From the NCBI RefSeq assembly GCF_002737755.1, contig NZ_PEGH01000017.1, positions 310,001-374,000 of the forward strand: a stretch of 64,000 nt of DNA. The letters are read 5' to 3'. Made by a program: the position numbers and the translations under genes. Below the pieces are notes generated by a model, which was not told the DNA's origin, ran no database searches, and worked only from the letters and a program-made list of their open reading frames with translations. Of the stretch, positions 9,009 through 21,442 are shown in pieces. The stretch's first letter is position 1, and each line of letters starts with the position of its first letter. Origin of the DNA: Caulobacter sp. BP25. Its GTDB lineage: Bacteria; Pseudomonadota; Alphaproteobacteria; Caulobacterales; Caulobacteraceae.

Positions 9009-9596
9009 TTAGCCGCCGCAGTAGGCAGCAACCACGCCAGCGCACGGATCGAACGGCGCCGGCGTGACCGTCGTCGTACCACCGCCAGCGCCGGTCGCAG
9101 CGTCACCGCCCGTCGCCGTCGAAGCAGCGCCCTGAAGGCTGACCAGAACGCTGGGAGCGCCATCAGTCGTGGTCGCCGCCGTCGCTGTGACGGTCGCCGT
9201 CTGGCCCGTCGCGGCTAGCTGCTGCTGAACGGCCGGAGCCTCGGCGACTTGCTGAGCGATCTGCGGAGCGACCGCAGCGGCCACCTGGATCGCAACGCCA
9301 GCCGAGACCGTGCCGGACGAAACGGCTTGGATCAGAGCCGCAGCGATTGCCGCGGGAGAAGCGCCGCTAGCGGCGAGCGCGGACGCAACAGCTGCCTCAA
9401 TGGCCGCGAGCTTCGCCGCAGACGACAGCGCGGCGAAACCAGGCTGCGAGGCGGCTTCCTGAGCGGCGGCTGCAATGGCGGACTGCAGCGAAGCGGCCGT
9501 GGGGGCCGCAGTTTGAGCCCAGACGTTGCCAGCGCCCATAGGCGCGAGCGCGACGGCCAAGCTGATAGCGATCGCTCGAACGCGATGAGAAGCCAT
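9009..9596 (-). CDS. Ala-rich exported protein of unknown function
   Basis: 195 aa, signal peptide MASHRVRAIAISLAVALAPM to VWAQ, then a low-complexity Ala/Gln/Thr/Val-rich body (for example repeated IAAA/AVA patterns). It ends in DPCAGVVAAYCGG with the only two cysteines of the mature chain, which may pair. GGAGG sits about 8 bases before the ATG at 9596. First gene of the barrel-kinase-polymerase run. I do not recognise a family; a periplasmic or surface role in polysaccharide export is inferred from context only. Confidence 0.7.
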   Translation of the reverse strand: MASHRVRAIAISLAVALAPMGAGNVWAQTAAPTAASLQSAIAAAAQEAASQPGFAALSSAAKLAAIEAAVASALAASGASPAAIAAALIQAVSSGTVSAGVAIQVAAAVAPQIAQQVAEAPAVQQQLAATGQTATVTATAATTTDGAPSVLVSLQGAASTATGGDAATGAGGGTTTVTPAPFDPCAGVVAAYCGG

Positions 9597-9952
9597 GAAT
9601 GCTCCCTCCAAATTAACGGCGTCCCTTTAGGACAATGTAAACGAATGCTCTAGCCCAGAACGCGTCCCCCGTCGATTTCTCGACAGGAGCGTTTCTCGGA
9701 GACCACACTTCCCGTGCAGATCACCGCGAAAAAGAACACGCGAACGAGCCTTAGACTAAGAATATGACGCGTCTCTCCGCCCCCGGCAGAACTATCAGAC
9801 TTCGTCAGCAGCTCGTTAGCCTAAAAAAACCATGCGCGGCGTCGTAATGCAACGCCACGACTGGAAAATCCATAAAAAATGCCAAGAATCTGGACGCATT
9901 CGCGTATTAAGCGACCAATAGTTCGGTTAATCCGCACACGTTTTGGTTAAGA
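9597..9952. other. Intergenic region with no gene seen
   Basis: 356 bases without a supportable gene. It should hold the promoter of the minus-strand Ala-rich gene and polysaccharide operon, and the terminator of the MCP-like gene (hairpin 838-856 of this kilobase, listed separately). Several AT-rich patches occur near 9860-9950. I found no clear operator. Confidence 0.5.
9823..9856 (-). terminator. Possible terminator of the MCP-like gene
   Basis: Short hairpin (GGCGT 9838-9842 with ACGCC 9852-9856). On the minus strand it is followed eight bases later by seven T (9823-9829). The stem is short and the gap unusual, so this is tentative. Confidence 0.35.
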
Positions 9953-11020
9953 TTAGGCAGCAACGGTGGTTAATTCCGCAACTTGCTGGCGCTGAACAAG
10001 GCAACCATACCAACCAAGGCCCGCATAAGTCTCATAGCCGGGCGTCAGGGCGTAGCCGACTGTGACTTCGCCATCAGCATAACTCCCCATGGGGCCCGCC
10101 GAGGTGTCGAGGGGGAATATTTCGCTAAGAACGCCTTGATTGTCGGAGGACGCCAGAACACGTCCCTTTTGATCGAGCAACATGACTCGGGAGCGCTGGC
10201 GCTCCTCGCTCGTGAGGCGAACACCGTCCACGACGGCCTGAGCCTGCGGGCGCCAATCGAAATGAACACCAAGGACCCCAAGCAGCTTGCCGCTGGACTC
10301 GCCGCCAGCGCGTATGGCCGTGGCGTAGGTGGCGACGGGGGCATCTGCGAGCGCCCGGCACCGCTCGATATCACACGCGACAAAGTCGTCGCCGCTGGCC
10401 GTGCGCAGCCCTTCTTGGAACCATCTTGCTTCCGCGACGGATTGCCCGACCACGTTGGGATAGCGCGTTGGGCGACCGTTCGCGATGACCCGACCCCGCG
10501 TGTCGCAGATCCATAGATCAAGATAGACAGTGTAGGCGTCGAGGATGACGCCTAGCCGCTCGCTCGCATAACGGCGCGTACCGTCGTCGTCCTGAGCGAG
10601 ACAAGCGACAATGGCGGAATCCGTCGCCCACCAACGCACGTCGCAGGTGCGCTCGTAAAGATTGCGGTCGACGATCTCTATGGCGTTGAGCGCCAGATCC
10701 GCCAGCCTCTGCCCTCGCATGTGCGAAAGGATCGCTCCGCCGATCGCCGACAATTCATCGAGGTCTGCGCGAACCTGGCTCTCCAGCGCGGCCGCAACGG
10801 CGTCGATCTCGGTGGAGATCTTCTTGAACTCCTCGGCGACGATGGCGAAGCCTTTACCAGCCTCCCCCGCGCGGGCCGCTACGATTAGCGCATTGATCGA
10901 GAGCATCTTGGCCGCGCGGTTCACCCTCGCGATCTCGCCAATCTTCTCGCCCGCCACGCTCGAAAGCCGTTCGGACAAGTCCAGGATCCGTTCCGGACGA
11001 AAACTGGCGTCCTGTTCCAT
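9953..11020 (-). CDS. Soluble MCP-like protein with C-terminal Cache/PAS-like sensor
   Basis: 355 aa with no membrane helix. The N-terminal hundred residues look like the hairpin tip of a chemoreceptor signalling domain (LSINALIVAARAGEAGKGFAIVAEEFKKIS). The remainder (about 130-345) resembles a Cache-type ligand-binding domain (LGVHFDWRPQAQAVVDGV, VMLLDQKGRVLASS). This is the reverse of the usual receptor order, in which the sensor comes first. The signalling part is also short, covering only the tip and flanks. Probably a cytoplasmic signalling protein. A GTG at 11056 is an alternative start; neither has a strong ribosome-binding site. Confidence 0.65.
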   Translation of the reverse strand: MEQDASFRPERILDLSERLSSVAGEKIGEIARVNRAAKMLSINALIVAARAGEAGKGFAIVAEEFKKISTEIDAVAAALESQVRADLDELSAIGGAILSHMRGQRLADLALNAIEIVDRNLYERTCDVRWWATDSAIVACLAQDDDGTRRYASERLGVILDAYTVYLDLWICDTRGRVIANGRPTRYPNVVGQSVAEARWFQEGLRTASGDDFVACDIERCRALADAPVATYATAIRAGGESSGKLLGVLGVHFDWRPQAQAVVDGVRLTSEERQRSRVMLLDQKGRVLASSDNQGVLSEIFPLDTSAGPMGSYADGEVTVGYALTPGYETYAGLGWYGCLVQRQQVAELTTVAA

Positions 11021-11203
11021 TACTGACGCGCCCCCACGCACGCTTAAGCGAATCACCTGCGCTCAGGAAGATGACGCTCTCGTCGTGGCGGCGCGACGAT
11101 GTGGCAGACGCAATGCCCCTTCTTATCGCCTCAGGCATGCAAAAGCACCGGAGCGCCCCTAAAACGGGCGCCCGGCGCTCAGAAAACAATCGTTTGCGAG
11201 TAG

Positions 11204-14829
<3,626 letters not shown>

Positions 14830-14878
14830 GCGGCGTTCTTAAGCGGTGTCGGCCGTCGCGGCTACTGGCGCGAAGGGC

Positions 14879-15250
14879 TCAACCCAGCTTGTAGCCGCAA
14901 AGCTTGTTGCCATCGAGATCGCGGAAATAGGCGAAATAGGCCTTAGGCATGCGCGCGCCGGGCGCACCCTCATCCTTGCCGCCCAGCTCGATCGCCTTCG
15001 CGTGGAAGGCGTCGACCTCCTCGATCGTGTCGAAAGCGAAGCCACCCATCATGCCGTTGCCGACACAGGCTGGATTGCCGTCATGCGGGCCAAGCACGCC
15101 AAACATGCAGCCATCGCCACGATAGAGGCGGCCGCCAGAAGGATGGTCGAACATGGGCTTGAAGCCGATCGAGGCCAGCAGAGCGTCGTAGAAGGCCTTG
15201 GCCTTCTCCAGATCGTTCGAACCGACCGTCACATAGTTCACCTTGGCCAT
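14879..15250 (-). CDS. VOC/glyoxalase-family protein
   Basis: 123-aa single-domain vicinal-oxygen-chelate protein. The opening MAKVNYVTVGSNDLEKAKAF, the middle GGFAFDTIEEVDAFHAKA and the end FRDLDGNKLCGYKLG match the betaalphabetabetabeta fold common to glyoxalase and bleomycin-resistance-like proteins. Reaction and substrate cannot be told from sequence. Lies between recF and the S9 peptidase, same strand. Confidence 0.8.
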   Translation of the reverse strand: MAKVNYVTVGSNDLEKAKAFYDALLASIGFKPMFDHPSGGRLYRGDGCMFGVLGPHDGNPACVGNGMMGGFAFDTIEEVDAFHAKAIELGGKDEGAPGARMPKAYFAYFRDLDGNKLCGYKLG

Positions 15251-15317
15251 GCGCCACCTCCCGTTTTCTTAGAAAACGGACCTTGACATGGCCTTGGCGC
15301 GATCGCAACCGGACGAA

Positions 15318-17252
15318 CTAGTTGCTCAGGCCAAGGACCTTGCGCAGGAACTGCGTCTCCACCTCGCGGCGGCGGTCATTGTTGGCCTTTTTCAGGAAGC
15401 CGTGACCCTCGTCCTTGAACTGTACGTACCAGGTCTCAACGCCCTTCTCTCGCAGCTTGGCGACCACCTGGTCTGACTCGGACTTGGGCACACGCGGATC
15501 GTTCCACCCCTGCATGACCAGCATCGGCTTATTGATCTTGCCGACGTTGTTCAGCGGCGAGATCGTCTCGAAAGCCTTCAGCATCTTTGGATCGCGCTCG
15601 TCACCATATTCGGCGCGACGCAGGTCTCGGCGGTAGGCCTCGGTGTTCTGCAGAAACGAGACGAAGTTGCTAATGCCGTAGCGCTCGATACCCCCGGCCA
15701 TGCGGTCGGAGTAGTGGGTCATCACGGCCAAGGACATGTAGCCGCCATACGACTGGCCGTAGACGACGACGCGGCTCGGATCGAGATCAGGTTGCGTCTT
15801 GATCCAGTCCAGCAGCGCACCGATGTCCTTGACCGAGTCCTCGCGCTTTTCGGCGTTGTCGAGGTTGTGGAAGGTTCGACCATAGCCGGTCGAGCCCCGG
15901 ACATTGGTAACGATCACCGCCGCGCCCAGCTCGGCGACGCTGTGCTGATGGAAAGGGTTGAAGGTCGGCCGGGACTGCCCTTCTGGTCCACCATGGATAT
16001 CGATGATCACCGGCGCCTTCTGGCCGGCCGAAAGCTTGGGCTTGTAGACAAAGGCCGGGATCGAGCGCTTGTCGAACGAGGGGTAGCGGATCAGTTCTGG
16101 CGTCGCGAGCGCCTTGGCGTCCAGACCGCCGAGCTCCGAGGTCGTCCAACGCTCCAACTTCCCGTCGTTCACGCCCCAGCTCCATGCGTCGCTGACGGAG
16201 GTCGGGGTCGCCAGGGTGAAGCCCAGTTGGCCACCATCCGATGAAAAGGCGAGGCCGCTGACGACGCCAGCGGGCAGCTCCGGCTGCGGCAGGGCGCGAC
16301 GAGTGCGAAAGTCCTGCACCACAAGCTTCGAGTAGCCATCCTCGTTGACAACATAGGCGAGGACTTTTCCATCACCGGATAGCGCGAAGTCCTCGACATC
16401 CCACGACCGGTCACCGGAGACATTGACCTTGGCGCCGGTCGCCAGGTCGATCTGGACCAGGCGCAGGAAGTCAGAGCCTTCGTCGGACAGCAGCAGGACG
16501 GACTTGCCGTCGGGCGTGAACGCCCCGCCGTCATAGGCGATCCCAACCGCGCCCTTCTTGGACGGATTGAGTTCGGTCAGTTTGCCCGTGGCGACGTCCA
16601 ACAGCCAACGCCTGGACTCCGAGATCGAGTAGTAACGGCCCAGCAGCAGGGTCCTGCCATCGGGCGAGACGGCCAGCGGCGAGACCTGCCCCTCGCCCTT
16701 GAAGACAATCTTGGTCGCGCCGGAAGCGTCTCGCATCAGCACGTCATAGTTCGCCGAGCCCTTGACCGCCCGCGACCAAACCAGGGTCGAACCATCCTTG
16801 GACCAGGCAGGCGAGCCGTTGCGGGCGCCGGGTTCGGTCAGCTGGACGGTCTTACCGTCCGGACCGCGCAGGAAGAGCTGGAACCACTCATCGCCGCCCG
16901 TGTCCTTGGAGAACAGGACTTCCCCGTTGGGCAGGACGTGGGGCGAGGACACCGGTTCGTCATAGAAGGTGATCTGACTGCGATCGGCGCCGGGCGCGCT
17001 GACCACGTGCAGCTGATTGGTATTGCCGAACCGCGTGGTGATGAGCATGCCGCCGCCTTGGAGCCAGTCGCCAAACGAGGCTGAACGCGCGTTCTGATAG
17101 CGGGCCAGGCTTTCCCGGATGGACGGCGCAGCGACCGGCACGTTCTCGAGGATCTGGTTGCCAATCTCACGCCGCTCCACCGCTTGCGAGAACGCCGGTG
17201 CGGCGGAGGCGAGCGCCAGGACGATGGCGGAGGCGGCGAGCAACTTCTTCAT
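15318..17252 (-). CDS. Exported S9 (prolyl oligopeptidase) family peptidase
   Basis: 644 aa with a signal peptide (MKKLLAASAIVLALASA to AFSQ), a WD40/beta-propeller domain (about 60-390) and a C-terminal alpha/beta-hydrolase. The catalytic Ser is in VYGQSYGGYMS, the Asp in GWNDPRVPKSES and the His in DEGHGF. It is predicted to cleave short peptides, probably after Pro or a related residue, in the periplasm. ATG at 17252 is preferred over an upstream in-frame ATG because only it starts with a signal peptide. Ends 67 bases past the dnaN stop on the same strand; a weak hairpin lies between them (17274-17292). Confidence 0.9.
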   Translation of the reverse strand: MKKLLAASAIVLALASAAPAFSQAVERREIGNQILENVPVAAPSIRESLARYQNARSASFGDWLQGGGMLITTRFGNTNQLHVVSAPGADRSQITFYDEPVSSPHVLPNGEVLFSKDTGGDEWFQLFLRGPDGKTVQLTEPGARNGSPAWSKDGSTLVWSRAVKGSANYDVLMRDASGATKIVFKGEGQVSPLAVSPDGRTLLLGRYYSISESRRWLLDVATGKLTELNPSKKGAVGIAYDGGAFTPDGKSVLLLSDEGSDFLRLVQIDLATGAKVNVSGDRSWDVEDFALSGDGKVLAYVVNEDGYSKLVVQDFRTRRALPQPELPAGVVSGLAFSSDGGQLGFTLATPTSVSDAWSWGVNDGKLERWTTSELGGLDAKALATPELIRYPSFDKRSIPAFVYKPKLSAGQKAPVIIDIHGGPEGQSRPTFNPFHQHSVAELGAAVIVTNVRGSTGYGRTFHNLDNAEKREDSVKDIGALLDWIKTQPDLDPSRVVVYGQSYGGYMSLAVMTHYSDRMAGGIERYGISNFVSFLQNTEAYRRDLRRAEYGDERDPKMLKAFETISPLNNVGKINKPMLVMQGWNDPRVPKSESDQVVAKLREKGVETWYVQFKDEGHGFLKKANNDRRREVETQFLRKVLGLSN

Positions 17253-17319
17253 GCGAGACCCCGAACAGCAGAACGGGCGCCCAAAGCGCCCGCTCATTGA
17301 ACTCGAAACAGGCCGCGGA

Positions 17320-18438
17320 TCAGACCCGCAGCGGCATCAGGACGTACTTCACGCCCGGATCGACCGGATCGACCACCAGGGTCGGGCTGGCCGGGTCGGC
17401 GAAGCGGAACTCGGCCTGCGGGCCAGCGATCTGGCCGCAAACATCGAGCAGGTAGCGGGCGTTGAAGCCGATTTCGAAGGGCTCGCCGTCATAGTCGACC
17501 TCGACCTCCTCGACGGCCTGGCCGGCTTCCATGTTGCGGACGGTCAGGGTGATGCGGCCCGGCTCGACAGCCAGCTTCACCGAGCGGCTCTTCTCAGCCG
17601 AGATCGTGGCCACGCGGTCGACGGCCTTGGCGAAGAGGTCGTTGTCCAGCGTCAGGATCTTGGCGTTATCACGCGGGATAACCCGCATGTAGTCCGGGAA
17701 AGCGCCGTCGATGACCTTGGAGGTCAGGGCGGCCGCACCGAACTCGAAGCGCACCTTCTGGGGCGAGACCTGCAAGTCGACCGTTTCGCCAGCCGATTCC
17801 ATCAGGCGACGCGCCTCGGCGATCGTCTTGCGCGGCACGATCACGCCTGGCAGGCCGACCGCGCCCTCGGGCGCCGGCATCTCGGCCAAAGCCAGGCGGT
17901 GGCCATCGGTGGCTACGGCGCGCAGCTTAGTCTCGCCGCCGTCGTTGACCGTGTGCAGATAGAGGCCGTTCAAATAGTAGCGGGTCTCTTCCGTCGAGAT
18001 CGCGAAGCGGGTCTTGTCGATCAGGCGGATCAGCTCGTTGGTGTCCACCGCGATGCGGCTGGACAAGCCATCACTGCTCATCACCGGGAAGTCCCCCGCC
18101 GGCAGGACCGGCAGGTTGAAGCGCGAGCGGCCCGCCTGGATCACAAGGCGCGGATCATCGCCACTGAAGCTGAGAGAAACGTCAGCGCCGTCGGGCAGCT
18201 TGCGGACAATTTCATAGAGGGTGTGGGCCGGCGCCGTGATCTGGCCGGGGATGTCGATCTGGGCCAGGCCCTCGTCGATGATCTCCATATCCAGGTCGGT
18301 CGCCGAAAACGACAGCTGGTCGCGTTCCGCTGACAGCAGGATATTCGACAGGATCGGGATGGTGTTGCGACGCTCGACGACGCTCTGCACATGCCCCAGC
18401 GCCTTCAGGAGCGCCGCCCGTTCGATGGTAAGCTTCAT
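17320..18438 (-). CDS. dnaN: DNA polymerase III sliding clamp (beta subunit)
   Basis: 372-aa ring clamp that tethers DNA polymerase to the template. It starts MKLTIERAALLKALGHVQSVVERRNT-like at 18438 and ends VDPGVKYVLMPLRV, the conserved C-terminal strand. Three tandem clamp domains fill the length, which is normal for the family. The open frame continues upstream to 18591 but that part is not clamp sequence. It is divergent from the DUF2061 gene. Confidence 0.96.
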   Translation of the reverse strand: MKLTIERAALLKALGHVQSVVERRNTIPILSNILLSAERDQLSFSATDLDMEIIDEGLAQIDIPGQITAPAHTLYEIVRKLPDGADVSLSFSGDDPRLVIQAGRSRFNLPVLPAGDFPVMSSDGLSSRIAVDTNELIRLIDKTRFAISTEETRYYLNGLYLHTVNDGGETKLRAVATDGHRLALAEMPAPEGAVGLPGVIVPRKTIAEARRLMESAGETVDLQVSPQKVRFEFGAAALTSKVIDGAFPDYMRVIPRDNAKILTLDNDLFAKAVDRVATISAEKSRSVKLAVEPGRITLTVRNMEAGQAVEEVEVDYDGEPFEIGFNARYLLDVCGQIAGPQAEFRFADPASPTLVVDPVDPGVKYVLMPLRV

Positions 18439-18582
18439 AGTCCGGTCCAGCTGTAGGGTCCCGCCCCCGGGGAGAATCATTCCCCGCGGCCCCCGTGGAG
18501 AAGGGACCGCCGACATTAGCGAAATCACGCGCGCGGGGAAGAGGCCGGAGCCCTTGCGGCGTCGGAAATGGTCGCTATTTAT

Positions 18583-18597
18583 TGAGAACAATTCTCA
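18583..18597 (+). promoter_or_regulatory. Fur-box-like palindrome
   Basis: TGAGAAC-A-ATTCTCA fits the 7-1-7 layout of Fur boxes (TGATAAT-N-ATTATCA) and sits in a 17-base perfect palindrome core (TTGAGAA, 3 bases, TTCTCAA). It lies 15 bases before the start of the DUF2061 gene, where a bound repressor would block transcription or initiation. Fur binding is inferred from pattern only. Confidence 0.45.
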
Positions 18598-18612
18598 ACT
18601 GGGAGCGCATTC

Positions 18613-18867
18613 ATGCGCCTAGCCCTTAAGACCCTGACCTACGCCTCGATGCACCTAACGGTGGCGGTGGCCGTCGCCTACGCGTTGACCCGCGACTGGC
18701 GGGTGGCGCTGGCGGTCGGCCTAGTGGAGCCGATGGTCCAGACCGTCGCCTTCAGTATCCACGAACGACTATGGTCGCGCGCCGATCGTCGAGCGCGCGA
18801 CCGGAGCGATCAGGCCTTGGCGTCGAACGTGCCGCCTGCGCCGTCGGCCTCGGCAGCGCCCGCATAG
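18613..18867 (+). CDS. DUF2061 family small membrane protein
   Basis: 84 aa with two hydrophobic segments (HLTVAVAVAYALT and WRVALAVGLVEPMVQTVAF) and the paired pattern KTLTYASMH...HERLW typical of DUF2061. GGGAGC lies about 7 bases before the ATG. The last 58 bases overlap the 3' end of the convergent grpE gene, and the Ala/Pro-rich tail is encoded in that overlap. A Fur-box-like palindrome lies just upstream. Function unknown. Confidence 0.75.
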   Translation: MRLALKTLTYASMHLTVAVAVAYALTRDWRVALAVGLVEPMVQTVAFSIHERLWSRADRRARDRSDQALASNVPPAPSASAAPA

Positions 18868-19433
18868 GGATTGGCGCCGGCCGCGCTGCTTTCAGGCGCG
18901 GCAGGACCAGTCGAGCCCTTCGCGGCCACGGCGACCATGGCTGGACGCACGAGGCGACCCATCAGCTCGTAGCCCGCTTGCAGCACGGCGACGACGCCGC
19001 CAGCGGCGACCTCATCCGAGGGCTGTTCCATCATCGCCTGATGCAGATGCGGGTCGAACTTCTCGCCCTTGGCGGGGTCAATTTTCTTTAGGCCGTTGCG
19101 CTCAAACGCCGTCAGAAGCTCCTTCTCGGTCATCTCGACGCCGATCACGAAGTTCTTCACGACCGGATCGGCCGAGTCTCGCGGACTGTGTGCCGTCGCC
19201 CGAGCCAGATTGTCGGCGGCGCCCAAGAGGTCGCGGGCGAATTTCTGAATCGCGTAGGCGCGCGCGTCGTTCATTTCGCGCTCGGCCCGGCGCTTGGTGT
19301 TCTCGGCCTCGGCGGCGTAGCGGAGGGCCTGCTCCTTCAGAGCAGTGATCTCGGCCTTAAGCGCCTCGATCTCTTGCGCGAGGTCTTCGGTCTCGAACGT
19401 CGTGTCTTCGGCCGGCGTTTGCTCGTCGGTCAT
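18810..19433 (-). CDS. grpE: Nucleotide exchange factor GrpE
   Basis: 207-aa DnaK co-chaperone that releases ADP from DnaK. Long N-terminal helix (EIEALKAEITALKEQALRYAAEAEN), then the beta domain with FDPHLHQAMMEQ and GGVVAVLQAGYELMGRLVRPAMV. The C-terminal 40 residues are Ala/Gly-rich and overlap the convergent DUF2061 gene. Lies 12 bases after hrcA on the same strand, a standard heat-shock operon. Confidence 0.95.
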   Translation of the reverse strand: MTDEQTPAEDTTFETEDLAQEIEALKAEITALKEQALRYAAEAENTKRRAEREMNDARAYAIQKFARDLLGAADNLARATAHSPRDSADPVVKNFVIGVEMTEKELLTAFERNGLKKIDPAKGEKFDPHLHQAMMEQPSDEVAAGGVVAVLQAGYELMGRLVRPAMVAVAAKGSTGPAAPESSAAGANPYAGAAEADGAGGTFDAKA

Positions 19434-19445
19434 CTCTTAAGGTCC

Positions 19446-20522
19446 TTATCCATCCATCATGCGTCCGAGCACCCGGGCGGTGTAGTCCACCAACGGGATA
19501 ACACGGGCGTAGTTCAAGCGGGCGGGTCCGATCACGCCGATCGCACCCAGCACCTTCTGCCGGCCTGTCATATAGGGCGCCGCAATCACGGAGGAACCCG
19601 AAAGCGAAAACAGGCGCGTTTCAGCTCCGATATAGATGCGCACGCCTTCGGCGTCGCGGACATCGTCGAGCAGACCGATCAGCTGTCCCTTCTGCTCGAG
19701 ATCGTCGAAGAGCTGGCGGACCCGGTCGATATCCTCGCGGGCCCGGGCGTCGGCGAGCAGGTTCGCTTGGCCTCGCACAATCAGCGAACGGGCGTCGCCC
19801 TCGCCGCCGCTCCAGGCCGCCAGGCCGTCCTCGACAAGGCGGGCGGCTGTTTCGTCCAGCTGGCGGCGCGCGAAATCCAGCTCGGCGCCCATTTCAACGC
19901 GCGCCTCGCTCAGGGTACGGCCACGCAGGCGCGCGTTGAGGAAGTTGCTCGCCTCTTGCAGTGCGGACGGCGTAACGCCCGGCGCCTGGCGCATCAGGCG
20001 GTTCTCGACCTGGCCGTCCTCGAACACCATGACCGCCAGCACCTGACCGCCGCCCAGCGGCACGAACTCCACATGCTTGACGCCGCCCTCCCGCACCGGC
20101 GTGACGACGATCCCGGCGCCGCCCGCCAGACCCGACAGCACGGCCGAAGCCTCGGCAAGCGCCTCCTCGAAGGAGCGCCCCTTGACCGCCAGCCGCGCCT
20201 CGATGGCCTGTTTCTCGGCCTCGGCGATGTCGCCAACCTCCAGGAAACCGTCGACGAACATCCGCAGACCAGCATGAGTCGGCATACGGCCGGCGCTGGT
20301 GTGAGGTGCGTCAAGTAGCCCTAACTGCGCCAGGTCCTGCATGGTGTTGCGGATCGAGGCGGGCGACAGCGCCACCCCGCCCTTTGAAATGGTGCGCGAT
20401 CCCACCGGCTCGCCGGTCTCGAGATAGGACTCCACCACCCGCCGAAAAATATCGCGGGCGCGGGCGTCTAGCTCGGCAAGTCCTGGGGCGCGGACAATCG
20501 CTCCTGGAAACAACTGCGTCAT
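19446..20522 (-). CDS. hrcA: Heat-inducible transcription repressor HrcA
   Basis: 358-aa repressor that binds CIRCE elements, usually at groESL. N-terminal winged helix ([47 protein letters not shown]), then the GAF-like dimerisation domain ending with [18 protein letters not shown]. First gene of hrcA-grpE. The 140-base divergent region to rph has no CIRCE repeat that I can see. It does contain a CTTGAAA heat-shock-like -35 hexamer on this strand (near 20600), though without a clear matching -10. Confidence 0.95.
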   Translation of the reverse strand: MTQLFPGAIVRAPGLAELDARARDIFRRVVESYLETGEPVGSRTISKGGVALSPASIRNTMQDLAQLGLLDAPHTSAGRMPTHAGLRMFVDGFLEVGDIAEAEKQAIEARLAVKGRSFEEALAEASAVLSGLAGGAGIVVTPVREGGVKHVEFVPLGGGQVLAVMVFEDGQVENRLMRQAPGVTPSALQEASNFLNARLRGRTLSEARVEMGAELDFARRQLDETAARLVEDGLAAWSGGEGDARSLIVRGQANLLADARAREDIDRVRQLFDDLEQKGQLIGLLDDVRDAEGVRIYIGAETRLFSLSGSSVIAAPYMTGRQKVLGAIGVIGPARLNYARVIPLVDYTARVLGRMMDG

Positions 20523-20662
20523 GTCGACGTCATCCTGAGCGTTTCGTCTTGATTCGTGTCGTTTGGGACCCGGTGGGCGAACAAAAGCAGTCAGCCTCTT
20601 TCAAGTTCCGCTGCCAATAGGATAAGCGGCCCCATCGACCTATTCAAACCCCGGAGTTTCCT

Positions 20663-21379
20663 ATGCGTCCGTCCGAACGCGCCCCCGACCAGATGCGCGC
20701 CGTCACGCTGGAAACCGGCGTCAATCGTTATGCTGAAGGCTCGTGTCTGATCTCCTTCGGCCATACCAAGGTGCTGGTCACCGCGACCGTCGAGGAAAGC
20801 CTACCCGGCTGGTTGCGCAACAAGGGTCAGGGCTGGGTCACCGCCGAGTACGGCATGCTCCCGCGCGCCACCCACAGCCGGGGCCGCCGCGAAGCCGCTG
20901 CAGGTAAGCAGAGTGGCCGCACCCAGGAAATCCAGCGCTTGATCGGCCGCTCACTGCGCGCTGTGGTCGACCTCAAGGCCCTCGGCGAGCGCCAGATCAC
21001 GCTAGACTGCGATGTCGTGCAGGCTGACGGCGGCACGCGCACCGCCTCAATCACCGGCGCCTGGGTGGCCCTGCGCCTAGCGACCAAGTATCTGCTGGAC
21101 GAAGGCGTTCTGAGAACGGACCCGATCGTGGGCCAGGTCGCGGCCGTCTCGTGCGGCGTTTTCAAAGATACGCCCGTCCTAGACCTCGACTACGAAGAAG
21201 ATTCCAGCGCCGAAGCCGACAGCAACTTCGTGTTGACTAACGCTGGTGACATCGTGGAGATCCAGGCCACCGGCGAGAAGCGCGGCTTCACCCGCGCCGA
21301 ATTCGAATCCCTATTCGGCCTGGCTGAAAAGGGCATTGGCGAGCTCTTCGCTCTACAGCGCGCGGCGATCGGGGGCTAA
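20663..21379 (+). CDS. rph: Ribonuclease PH
   Basis: 238-aa phosphorolytic exoribonuclease that trims tRNA 3' ends. Conserved blocks are [63 protein letters not shown] and [19 protein letters not shown]. Divergent from hrcA. Length and motifs are complete, so it should be active. Confidence 0.97.
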   Translation: MRPSERAPDQMRAVTLETGVNRYAEGSCLISFGHTKVLVTATVEESLPGWLRNKGQGWVTAEYGMLPRATHSRGRREAAAGKQSGRTQEIQRLIGRSLRAVVDLKALGERQITLDCDVVQADGGTRTASITGAWVALRLATKYLLDEGVLRTDPIVGQVAAVSCGVFKDTPVLDLDYEEDSSAEADSNFVLTNAGDIVEIQATGEKRGFTRAEFESLFGLAEKGIGELFALQRAAIGG

Positions 21380-21442
21380 GACCCCTCTTGTCGGGGGCGG
21401 CCGCAGGACCCAGATTCGAACCCTGTAGATCAGGAGTTCAGT

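Noticed and set aside
20523..20662. CIRCE element or full heat-shock promoter before hrcA
   Set aside because: No 9-bp inverted repeat of the CIRCE type is visible. Only a CTTGAAA hexamer is present without a matching -10.
21409..21430. tRNA T-arm-like sequence (minus strand GGTTCGAAT) before the HtrA-like gene
   Set aside because: The stem does not pair beyond a few bases and no acceptor, D or anticodon arm can be found around it.
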